Position numbers and translations under genes: made by a program. A stretch of 64,000 nt of DNA from an uncultured Psychrobacter sp. (GTDB lineage Bacteria; Pseudomonadota; Gammaproteobacteria; Pseudomonadales; Moraxellaceae). Each line of letters starts with the position of its first letter. The stretch's first letter is position 1. Shown here piece by piece: positions 57,023 to 64,000 of the stretch. The stretch is from positions 806,001-870,000 of the forward strand of contig NZ_CANKZC010000001.1 of the NCBI RefSeq assembly GCF_947488565.1, in the 5' to 3' direction. Under the pieces are notes generated by a model that ran no database searches, was not told the origin of the DNA, and was given only the letters and a program-made list of their open reading frames with translations.

Positions 57023-57649
57023 TTATGCGTTATCGGCCTTCGTTTGTTCAACTACCATGGTTTTACCAAGCATTACGACATCCGCAATAAACCCCTGCAT
57101 ATCACATACTTTTGGCATGTAGCCCCACTGCTCAAAACCAAGCTTATGAAACAGTCCTAAGCTTGGTTTATTGTGGGCAAAGACAAGCGCGACGACGTTT
57201 TGAATGCCAAGATTTGGTGCTTGCGTCAGCATCCAGCGCGCGAGCAAACTGCCCAAACCTTTTCTTTGGTAGCCTTGATGCAGGTAGATGCTAATCTCAG
57301 TGCTAATATGGTAAGCCGTACGAGCATACAAATCACTAAAGCTGCCCCACGCAACGATTGGTGATTTTGTTTGTGTGACAATATTATCATCATCTGCTGA
57401 TATAACCGCTGCTCTAACTACATAAATGGGACGCGTTGGACTATTGAGATGTTCATCAAACCACTCTGCACGCTCTTCACAAGTCACTGGCGTCAAGTTC
57501 GCTGTCGCTTGCTTGCCGGCAATACTTTGATTATAAATTGCCAAAATCTCTGGTAAATCCTGTTTATTGGCAAGATGCACCATAAACTGCTCGTCAAGAT
57601 TGTATATTGATGAATTAGGCGGTATAGCATTCAAAGTAATGTTAGTCAT
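57023..57649 (-). CDS. GNAT family N-acetyltransferase (phosphinothricin-type)
   Basis: A 208-residue GNAT enzyme resembling the phosphinothricin/methionine-sulfone acetyltransferase group. Seen: VHLANKQDLPEILAIYNQSI, TCEERAEWFDEHL, PIVAWGSFSDLYARTAYHISTEISIYLHQGYQRKGLGSLLARWM (motif A with the Q/RxxGxG/A acetyl-CoA loop), and VALVFAHNKPSLGLFHKLGFEQWG. The acceptor substrate cannot be predicted from sequence. The start at 57649 has GGAAA upstream and adds a 22-residue leader; a Met at residue 23 is the alternative. Confidence 0.88.
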   Translation of the reverse strand: MTNITLNAIPPNSSIYNLDEQFMVHLANKQDLPEILAIYNQSIAGKQATANLTPVTCEERAEWFDEHLNSPTRPIYVVRAAVISADDDNIVTQTKSPIVAWGSFSDLYARTAYHISTEISIYLHQGYQRKGLGSLLARWMLTQAPNLGIQNVVALVFAHNKPSLGLFHKLGFEQWGYMPKVCDMQGFIADVVMLGKTMVVEQTKADNA

Positions 57650-57700
57650 AGAGTTTCCATAGCTAATGGCGTAGTAAATAATGAGGCGATGTAAGGTTTT

Positions 57701-57718
57701 TATAGTAGATTGACTATA
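57701..57718. repeat. Short palindrome resembling the MITE-like element end
   Basis: TATAGT-AGATTG-ACTATA. Its right half AGATTGACTATA matches 10 of 12 bases of the inverted left end of the element at 19128. May be a remnant or chance. Confidence 0.3.
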
Positions 57719-57782
57719 CTTGTATTATCAGCAGACTATAGATGTTAGTGTGACTATTTTACTTTATAATAGCTGGTTTTAG

Positions 57783-57822
57783 ACACATCGATTTTTAGTA
57801 CAGATGTGTTTTTTGTTTTTTT
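57783..57822 (+). terminator. Terminator-like hairpin in front of ribF
   Basis: ACACATC / GATGTGT stem extendable by two weaker pairs, a 13-base loop, then TTTTTTGTTTTTTT. It points towards ribF and ends about 30 bases before its ATG. A TATAAT lies just upstream (57765-57770). No plus-strand gene ends nearby other than the lipoprotein gene about 780 bases back. Confidence 0.55.
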
Positions 57823-57852
57823 ATTTGGTCTTATCTATCATAGCTGAAATTT

Positions 57853-58896
57853 ATGAACACCTATTTTCTTGAGCAACTGATTGCATCACCAAGCACTTTG
57901 CCTGCAGATACCAGTCCTGTAGATTTGGCACCTTGCGTGCTTACTATTGGCAACTTCGATGGTGTACATTTAGGTCATCAAGCGATGTTAGCGCAAGTGC
58001 GTGACATCGCCAACACGCAAAACCTTCATTCTGCCGTCATGATATTTGAACCCCAACCTCGTGAGTTTTTTGCACCAGCCAAGGCTCCAGCGCGCTTGAC
58101 CAATCTAGTAGAAAAGCAAGCCTTATTAGCCGAGCATGGAGTCGACACTTTAATCGTTGCAAGCTTTGATGATGAGTTTCGTTCGCTATCAGCGCAGGCG
58201 TTCGCTGATCTGTTAGCGCTGCGCCTAAATGTCAAAGCTTTGGTATTAGGTGATGACTTTAAATTTGGTCATGATCGTACTGGTGACAGTCAGTTTTTAC
58301 GAGATTATGGATTAAATGTGACCAATCTACATACGGTCACCGATGATAGCAGTAAAGCGGCTCGCATCAGCTCCACGCGTGTTCGTGACTTATTGTTGGC
58401 AGGGGATATCGACTCGGCCAATGTTTTACTTGGTCGCGACTATACTATGACAGGATCGGTTGTCAGCGGAGATAAAATTGGTCGAACGATGGACTTTCCT
58501 ACTGCTAATATAAATCTGGATCGTTTAAAGCCTGCACTTCATGGTATTTTTGCTGTTGATGTGGTCAGTCTTGATGGTAAAGGCGGAATAATACCTCATG
58601 GTTTGGCAAAACTGGCTACGGGTAAGAAAACAGGTATGGTAGGCCTACGTCCGCATAGCTTGTTTGGTACTGCAAATATCGGCATCAGACCTTCTATTAA
58701 TAAAGCGCATAACTGGCGCTTGGAAGTGCATTTTCCAGAGTTTGAAGGCAATTTGTACGACCTAACTCTACAAGTACGCTTTTTGCATTTTTTGCATGGT
58801 GAACGGCGCTACGAGAGTTTAGAAGATCTTAAAGCAGGTATTCATCAAGATGTTAAAGAATTACTTGAATGGCGAGAGCATCAACAAATAAGTTAA
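57853..58896 (+). CDS. ribF: Bifunctional riboflavin kinase / FAD synthetase
   Basis: Makes FMN from riboflavin and then FAD. 347 residues. The N-terminal FMN adenylyltransferase domain has TIGNFDGVHLGHQAML, FEPQPREFF and the ISSTRVRDLL motif. The C-terminal flavokinase domain has GRTMDFPTANI and HGIFAVDV, then the final FLHFLHGERRYESLEDLK. ribF is separated from ileS here; murJ lies upstream beyond two other genes. No strong ribosome-binding site is seen. FAD from this enzyme would feed SdhE-dependent succinate dehydrogenase flavinylation. Confidence 0.96.
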   Translation: MNTYFLEQLIASPSTLPADTSPVDLAPCVLTIGNFDGVHLGHQAMLAQVRDIANTQNLHSAVMIFEPQPREFFAPAKAPARLTNLVEKQALLAEHGVDTLIVASFDDEFRSLSAQAFADLLALRLNVKALVLGDDFKFGHDRTGDSQFLRDYGLNVTNLHTVTDDSSKAARISSTRVRDLLLAGDIDSANVLLGRDYTMTGSVVSGDKIGRTMDFPTANINLDRLKPALHGIFAVDVVSLDGKGGIIPHGLAKLATGKKTGMVGLRPHSLFGTANIGIRPSINKAHNWRLEVHFPEFEGNLYDLTLQVRFLHFLHGERRYESLEDLKAGIHQDVKELLEWREHQQIS

Positions 58897-58916
58897 AGAG
58901 CGCAACTTGTTTGCAG

Positions 58917-58953
58917 AAAAAAGCCCACAAGCTGTAAATTTGTGGGCTTTTTT
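58917..58953. terminator. Bidirectional terminator between ribF and the DUF2789 gene
   Basis: AAAAAAGCCCACAA / TTGTGGGCTTTTTT stem with an eight-base loop and flanking A- and T-runs, between convergent genes. Confidence 0.88.
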
Positions 58954-58973
58954 AATTCATCTGTTGTTTTACT

Positions 58974-59213
58974 CTAAGCGTCTGGATGCAAGCGTACGTT
59001 TAATTCATCAATCGTCTCAACCCACACTGCATCTTTTTGCCATTCTTCTTGCAAAAACATACGCTGATTATCATTCCAAATATGAGCATCGATCAGCTCT
59101 TCTTCTTTGGCTAATTGGTTCTTTTCGATGAACTCATCAATCGCCTCATCCGAGCTATCCAGCCCCAACTGAGCAAATAGCTCATTCATATTATATTCAG
59201 GTTCACCCAACAT
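58974..59213 (-). CDS. DUF2789 family protein
   Basis: A 79-residue protein matching the small DUF2789 family: YNMNELFAQLGLDSSDEAIDEFIEKNQL, then IDAHIWNDNQRMFLQEEWQKDAVW. The family is found in Pseudomonas and Moraxellaceae and has no assigned role. ATG 59213 has GGAG upstream and is preferred to the frame opening eight codons earlier. Single gene between ribF and mdh. Confidence 0.85.
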   Translation of the reverse strand: MLGEPEYNMNELFAQLGLDSSDEAIDEFIEKNQLAKEEELIDAHIWNDNQRMFLQEEWQKDAVWVETIDELNVRLHPDA

Positions 59214-59353
59214 ATTGCCTCTCCTTAGATAATGCAAGTTTGATTATACTTATTATTTCAACGAACGCATTTATTGTAGCAAGCTTTTTTTTATTCGCTG
59301 TTAATCAACGTTTATCTAACGTTATCAATTGTATTAATGTATGCTTAAAACCC

Positions 59354-59384
59354 AAAAAGCCCTCTATATAAGAGGGCTTCTTCT
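59354..59384 (-). terminator. Terminator after mdh
   Basis: AAGCCCTCT / AGAGGGCTT stem around a short TATA loop with a T-run on the minus strand, about 40 bases beyond the mdh stop. Confidence 0.85.
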
Positions 59385-59421
59385 AGATTACTTTGTACAA
59401 TGGGTTTAGCAAATTTACGAC

Positions 59422-60405
59422 CTATGGAAGCAGGTGTGCAACCGCATCACGCTCTTCGCTAAGTTCTTGTTCTGTAGCTGCCATCTTCTCTTTTGAGAAA
59501 TCTGATGATACGTCAACGCCGTCTACGATAGACCAATCGCCGTTGCTGCATGTACATGGGAATGAGTAAATCAAACCCTCAGCGATACCGTATTCGCCGT
59601 TTGAATAAACACCCATTGATACCCAATCGTTTTCATCAGTACCGAGTGCCCATGTACGCATATGAGCGATGGCAGCATTGGCAGCAGAGGCCGCAGATGA
59701 TGCACCGCGCGCTTTGATGATTGCTGCACCGCGCTGTTGTACTTCTGGAATATAAGTATTTTCGTACCAGTCGCGATCTACCAAATCTAATGCTGGCTTA
59801 CCATTTACCGTACAAGCGGTTAGATCTGGATACTGAGTTGATGAGTGATTGCCCCAGATGGTCATGTTTTTAATGTCATTAACAGTGCTGTCAGTCTTTT
59901 GAGCCAACTGTGCCATCGCACGGTTGTGATCTAGACGAGTCATGGCAGTAAAGTTACGTGGGTCAAGATCTGGCGCATTACGCTGGGCGATTAGCGCGTT
60001 GGTGTTGGCAGGGTTGCCGACGACCAATACTTTTACATCACGGCTGGCCACTTCATTTAATGCTTTACCTTGTGCCGAGAAGATCGCAGCGTTGGCTTCT
60101 AGCAAGTCTTTACGCTCCATACCTGGGCCACGCGGACGTGCACCTACTAGTAACGCATAATCGATATCTTTGAATGCAACATTGGCATCATCAGTCTGGA
60201 CAATACCTGCCAACAATGGGAATGCACAGTCTTCTAATTCCATGACCACGCCCTTTAAAGCATCAAGCGCTGGTGTGATTTCAAGCAATTGTAAAATAAC
60301 TGGTTGATCTTTACCAAGCATCTCACCAGATGCAATACGAAATAGCATCGCGTAGCTGATATTACCAGCGGCACCAGTCACGGCAATACGTAAAGGCTGT
60401 TTCAT
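59422..60405 (-). CDS. mdh: Malate dehydrogenase
   Basis: NAD-dependent oxidation of malate to oxaloacetate in the TCA cycle. 327 residues of the cytosolic-type (group 2) MDH family. Seen: [19 protein letters not shown] (dinucleotide binding), [16 protein letters not shown] (mobile loop with substrate Arg), [20 protein letters not shown] (catalytic Asp region) and [13 protein letters not shown] (catalytic His). A GGAG box six bases upstream fixes the ATG. The upstream region contains a 20-base tandem repeat. Confidence 0.97.
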   Translation of the reverse strand: MKQPLRIAVTGAAGNISYAMLFRIASGEMLGKDQPVILQLLEITPALDALKGVVMELEDCAFPLLAGIVQTDDANVAFKDIDYALLVGARPRGPGMERKDLLEANAAIFSAQGKALNEVASRDVKVLVVGNPANTNALIAQRNAPDLDPRNFTAMTRLDHNRAMAQLAQKTDSTVNDIKNMTIWGNHSSTQYPDLTACTVNGKPALDLVDRDWYENTYIPEVQQRGAAIIKARGASSAASAANAAIAHMRTWALGTDENDWVSMGVYSNGEYGIAEGLIYSFPCTCSNGDWSIVDGVDVSSDFSKEKMAATEQELSEERDAVAHLLP

Positions 60406-60464
60406 AGAATACTCCCTAATTAATTATTAGATAATGTCGTCATCATTATACAGACAGGCATAAT

Positions 60465-60504
60465 AGATATGGACTTGCGCAATGAGATATAGACTTGCTC
60501 AATG
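60465..60504. repeat. Two tandem 20-base direct repeats upstream of mdh
   Basis: AGATATGGACTTGCGCAATG (60465-60484) followed immediately by AGATATAGACTTGCTCAATG (60485-60504), 18 of 20 identical. They sit 60-99 bases before the mdh ATG, where promoter-proximal regulatory sites would be expected. Confidence 0.75.
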
Positions 60505-60699
60505 GTAGCGGTCACAAACCGAAAGCTAGTGTAGCACTTCATTTAGTAAACCGTCTAGGGACAACGATGCGCTTACTGATGTCTATATTGTTACATTTTA
60601 TACGTACAAAAGTTTGTCAGCAAAAACCAACATGCACATAAGAAGGGGCTGTACAGTAAGAGAACTGCTTTAATTGATTTGTCTCATCAATAGTTATGG

Positions 60700-61521
60700 C
60701 TACTTACCACCCGAAATAATAAAGTTACTGCCGCAACTATTTGTTACTTCGTTGCATTTACCAAACTGGCCACCATCGTAGCAAACATGTATGTCAGTCA
60801 GTACAGACTGACGACGATTACCAGCTTGACAGATCAAATCAACACTAGCAGAAGACATTCCATTATTAAGACGAGTCATTTGACTAATGAAACGAGACTT
60901 TGAAACCGTATAACTATTGCCTGTATTCAACTCGCTAGGTAGTTTTAAAGCGCCGGCATAATTGGTAATTTGGCGAAAATAGCTGCTGGCGCTCAGCGGA
61001 CTACAAGCACCATGATGCTGCCATGCTTGGCTACGTACGGTCGTATCAGGCATGATACGATTAACAACTTTTAGCTGTAACGGTGTTAATCGTGGATCAC
61101 TACCGCGACCACAGCGCTCTCCATATCCCATATCTAGCCCAGATACCGTCAAGGAATAACCTTCTAAACATTGACGCATGCGTGCGCGTGAAGGTTGCAA
61201 ATTACACAGCGCTGGTGTCATTTCAATCATCAGTACCCTTTGATTAGATTGAATAGCATTTGCTGCCTGTGCTGGTAGTAAAAATATGCCTTGTAGTAGG
61301 ATTAGACCTACAATATTCAAGGTTAGATAATGACTTTTATTAGGGACATTATTTTCATGTTTGTTCGACCAATACTTTTGTGACCCATCTTTTTTTATAT
61401 TATTTTGCTGTAATTTAGCTATTGAACCAAATACCCGCACAAACTGACGCGCACACTTTCGGGCAGATAACTGAAATCTGGTGAACGTGTGCGCAGGCCG
61501 GATGGGGTCATTATTTATCAT
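60700..61521 (-). CDS. RNase T2-family-like secreted protein, first active-site motif degenerate
   Basis: About 273 residues from ATG 61521 (a TTG six codons earlier is in frame). After a polar N-terminal region of about 60 residues comes a signal-like segment (LTLNIVGLILLQGIFLLPAQAANA), then a Cys-rich domain like RNase T2 / E. coli RNase I: IEMTPALC, the second conserved motif WQHHGACSPLSASSYF, LICQ and DIHVCYDG. The first motif, normally HGLW(P), reads SGLDMG here, so one catalytic His is missing. The long leader before the signal peptide suggests the true start could be further downstream at a non-ATG codon. Confidence 0.7.
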   Translation of the reverse strand: MINNDPIRPAHTFTRFQLSARKCARQFVRVFGSIAKLQQNNIKKDGSQKYWSNKHENNVPNKSHYLTLNIVGLILLQGIFLLPAQAANAIQSNQRVLMIEMTPALCNLQPSRARMRQCLEGYSLTVSGLDMGYGERCGRGSDPRLTPLQLKVVNRIMPDTTVRSQAWQHHGACSPLSASSYFRQITNYAGALKLPSELNTGNSYTVSKSRFISQMTRLNNGMSSASVDLICQAGNRRQSVLTDIHVCYDGGQFGKCNEVTNSCGSNFIISGGK

Positions 61522-61778
61522 AAATAAAAAAACACTCAATAGTTATTAAACATGGACAGCAGCATTTAGGCAACATCATACAGTAAAATGCAGCTAAGTT
61601 CTGAACGTAAAATGCTAATAATTTAAGCAACAGTTTTAAATGAACCGTTTAGTAAAACTTTGTAAAGAGTGACAATTATAACAGAGGTAGCAAAGCACCT
61701 TTACATCGCCTTTACTACCACTTACAAAAACTTTAATTTAATAATACCGACATAGGAAAAATCAGATCGCTGTTAAAT

Positions 61779-63905
61779 CTAAAGCGCCGCTGGCACTGTG
61801 CCCATACGTTCACTAATCGACTTAGTACGACCCAACAAACTACTATAAACAGTCGCGTTCTCCATTACATGCTTCACGTAATTACGAGTCTCAGGATAGG
61901 CTATCGATTCAACATACTGATCTGCAGCAAGCGGACCATAAGTAGGTTGCCAGCGTTTGGCATTGTTAGGACCAGCATTATAACCTGCCGTTGCCAGTAC
62001 AGGCTGATAGTTCAGCTTACCCAAGATATCACTCATATACCATGTGCCATAGCGAATATTAGTGTCTCCACTATTGGCACGGCTGGCACTATACGACTCA
62101 CCTAGGTTACGTGCAATATATTTTGCTGTACCTGGCATGATTTGCATAAGTCCACTAGCGCCAACGTTAGAACGTGCTGACGTCACAAAGCGGCTTTCTT
62201 GACGCATAATGCCATAAGCCCATGCTGGATCAATACCGGCCGACTGACTATAGCGTACCACCGCATCTTGATGCGGCATTGGATGCGATAATGCTAGGCT
62301 GTTTATCCTATCAGTATTGTCGGCAGCATAGATAGCGCGATCAAGCCAGCCCATGTCATGCGCTTGACGAGCCGCTGCAATAATTAGGCCATCATCACGA
62401 TTATCGCGTGCCTGCTTTACCGCCCAGTTCCATTCACGGTTGGCATAGGCACGGCTAGCATCAGCATTATATAAAGCAAAAGCACGTGCAAAGTGTTGGT
62501 CTTGTAGAACACGAGCTTTATCAGCAGTACTCACGTTTGGCAGGTTGCTACCACCTAAGCTCCTAGCATCAAAACGCTGTCCGACTTTATCTTTAGCCAT
62601 CAAACCATAATAATCATTACTTTTGGCCAAATATTGATACATTTTCTTAGCCGTATTGCGCTTGCTGCTGTTATTTGACTGTTCGTATGCACGTGCTAGC
62701 CAATATTGCCACTGATTTAGTTTTTGGGTTTCAGCATCCATCTGTGAGATAGATTCGATCACATCATCCCAACGGCTAAAACGGATAGCCGCCTTGGCAT
62801 AATCTTCAGCTTCTTCAAAGTTAAAATCATCGTCTAAGCTGTTGCGAAACCAGTCGATAGCCTCAGCGCTAAAACCATCATCAGTGGTATGGTTCATACG
62901 CTCTACCCCTAGAATACGGTAAGCGTAGCGACGTGTATCATCATTCAATAATTTGGCTGAACGCTGATTGTCTTGTTTGATATCAAAATCTAACTGCAGA
63001 GCAGCTTCACGGTATGACTTTTCAGCGAGTCGTCCTATAGCATATAGATATAAATACTGGTTGGTTTGGTTATTAGGCTGCATGCCAAAGCGACCAAAAT
63101 AAGCACTTGGATTAAGCTGAATCTCGCTTAACATAGAATAAGGAATCGGCGTACCAAGACGTGATGATAATGCCATAATATCGCCTGTCTTGCCTTTACG
63201 TAACATACGTTTGAGACGAGCGGCGCGGTCTTGATTACTGATAAGCCTATTATTATTAAGCTCAGTGGCAAGCTGATCACATAGTGCAGGCTGCTTAAGC
63301 GTGTTCAACCAAACATCTGACTTTTCTGCCAGCGCACGCATCGTATCACCGCCACTATTAAATCCAAGAGCAACAGCACAGCGCTCACTACGATCACCAT
63401 TTGTCACTAAATTAGCAACTTGACGTACCGAAGCGTGGTCGCCTGAAGCAGCTTTTGTTTCGGCAAAATCAGCAACCAATTTTTCAGCCATTACTGTATT
63501 AGGATACTGACGAACGAACTGCGATACGGCAGCAGAGCTTTGCGCCTCTAAATCTAGATTCATACGCCAGTAGGTTGGATACATGGCAAACAATCCGCCA
63601 CTCATCAATTGCTCATAATTAAACAAGGCATTAACGTCCCTGCGGTCTGCCGCTTGTGCAGCCAATGTAAAGTAATCCACACTGTTGTCTTGCTGGTAAC
63701 TATTACCATAAGAGGTTGTAGGCTGTGCACAAGCAACCTGTGACAACCCAGCTGCACTCATTGCGGTAACTAGACTTAGCGCCCCAATACGTAGTGATCG
63801 GGCTTGCACGCCCATAACAGTTATATGGCGTTTCGGTTTAGACATGACAAAATCACTAGCTTGGCTGTTATTTTGAATGTGATTGGCAGCTGACTGCTTT
63901 CTCAT
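61779..63905 (-). CDS. slt: Soluble lytic transglycosylase
   Basis: Periplasmic enzyme cleaving the MurNAc-GlcNAc bond to give 1,6-anhydromuropeptides, the substrates later processed by AmpD (also in this window). 708 residues: N-terminal leader with a hydrophobic signal segment (IGALSLVTAMSAAGLSQVACA, about 41-61), a long helical superhelix (TPR-like, about 75-520), and a C-terminal SLT domain. This has WAYGIMRQESRF (catalytic Glu), GASGLMQIMPGTA and ATAGYNAGPNNAKRW. GAGAG lies six bases before the ATG. The 36-residue n-region before the signal segment is unusually long; a Met at residue 21 is an alternative start. Confidence 0.95.
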   Translation of the reverse strand: MRKQSAANHIQNNSQASDFVMSKPKRHITVMGVQARSLRIGALSLVTAMSAAGLSQVACAQPTTSYGNSYQQDNSVDYFTLAAQAADRRDVNALFNYEQLMSGGLFAMYPTYWRMNLDLEAQSSAAVSQFVRQYPNTVMAEKLVADFAETKAASGDHASVRQVANLVTNGDRSERCAVALGFNSGGDTMRALAEKSDVWLNTLKQPALCDQLATELNNNRLISNQDRAARLKRMLRKGKTGDIMALSSRLGTPIPYSMLSEIQLNPSAYFGRFGMQPNNQTNQYLYLYAIGRLAEKSYREAALQLDFDIKQDNQRSAKLLNDDTRRYAYRILGVERMNHTTDDGFSAEAIDWFRNSLDDDFNFEEAEDYAKAAIRFSRWDDVIESISQMDAETQKLNQWQYWLARAYEQSNNSSKRNTAKKMYQYLAKSNDYYGLMAKDKVGQRFDARSLGGSNLPNVSTADKARVLQDQHFARAFALYNADASRAYANREWNWAVKQARDNRDDGLIIAAARQAHDMGWLDRAIYAADNTDRINSLALSHPMPHQDAVVRYSQSAGIDPAWAYGIMRQESRFVTSARSNVGASGLMQIMPGTAKYIARNLGESYSASRANSGDTNIRYGTWYMSDILGKLNYQPVLATAGYNAGPNNAKRWQPTYGPLAADQYVESIAYPETRNYVKHVMENATVYSSLLGRTKSISERMGTVPAAL

Positions 63906-64000
63906 ACTTGCTCTCTTTGTATTTTAATCATCATTTACTGCCAAAACCCTTTATGCTGTTTTAGCTCTCTTATCTGTGCTCATTTTCTGTACTAACTTTA

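Noticed and set aside
57783..57852. FMN riboswitch upstream of ribF
   Set aside because: The space between the possible promoter and start is under 90 bases and lacks the conserved multi-helix aptamer sequence.
61321..61380. Frameshift near the signal peptide of the RNase T2-like gene (an out-of-frame ATGAAAATAATG lies just upstream)
   Set aside because: The in-frame sequence is open throughout, and the out-of-frame start could be chance; a close homologue would be needed to claim a broken gene.

Overview
The window is a stretch of ordinary-looking chromosome from a gamma-proteobacterium of the family Moraxellaceae, most likely Psychrobacter. This rests on the protein sequences, moderate GC with AT-rich spacers, the gene neighbourhoods (yhbY / rlmE-ftsH-folP, gmk-rpoZ-spoT, murG-murC-ddl-ftsQ-ftsA-ftsZ-lpxC, recA-recX), and a SpoT whose synthetase domain looks inactivated, as in Acinetobacter relatives. 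I see no prophage, CRISPR array, transposase, rRNA or tRNA. Nearly all genes are intact housekeeping genes.

Layout. 1-5.6 kb: the end of rpmG, small unknown and membrane proteins, rpe, a DUF2805-like gene, S-formylglutathione hydrolase and a membrane-anchored C13 (legumain-like) peptidase. 5.8-12.1 kb: htpG, catalase, a double-hotdog thioesterase-like gene and ispH with a small membrane-protein gene behind it. 12.4-16.6 kb (+): gmk, rpoZ, spoT, ridA. 16.8-25.7 kb: priA, a CDF metal exporter, a Kef-type antiporter, a DUF2628/pilin-like membrane protein (-) and trmB. 25.7-28.9 kb: a 1-kb AT-rich spacer with DnaA-box matches, then recA and a long recX.

29-37.4 kb: a DUF937 gene, ygfX/sdhE, folP, ftsH, rlmE (all -), divergent yhbY, a DOMON-like gene and a secreted CHAP protein (-). 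37.5-47.4 kb: dciA (+), then the distal division and cell wall cluster on the minus strand (murG to lpxC). Its gaps are wide and ftsW is absent. 47.7-53.7 kb (-): gshB, pyrE, an unknown gene, an SDR-like gene and a DUF4105 outer-membrane-type protein. 53.9-64 kb: ampD, murJ, a lipoprotein, a GNAT enzyme (-), ribF, a DUF2789 gene (-), mdh (-), a degenerate RNase T2 homologue (-) and slt (-).

Several genes share a theme of envelope growth and recycling: murG, murC, ddl, ftsQAZ, lpxC, murJ, ampD, slt and the CHAP protein. Others serve stress and DNA maintenance (spoT, recA/recX, priA, dciA, htpG, katA, ftsH). I did not find a clearly new multi-gene system. The best leads are non-coding elements (DnaA boxes upstream of recA, two promoter-proximal direct-repeat pairs, a terminator-like hairpin ahead of ribF, one MITE-like element) and a few divergent proteins (RNase T2 homologue without its first catalytic motif, extended RecX, DUF2628/pilin-like fusion, C13 peptidase).
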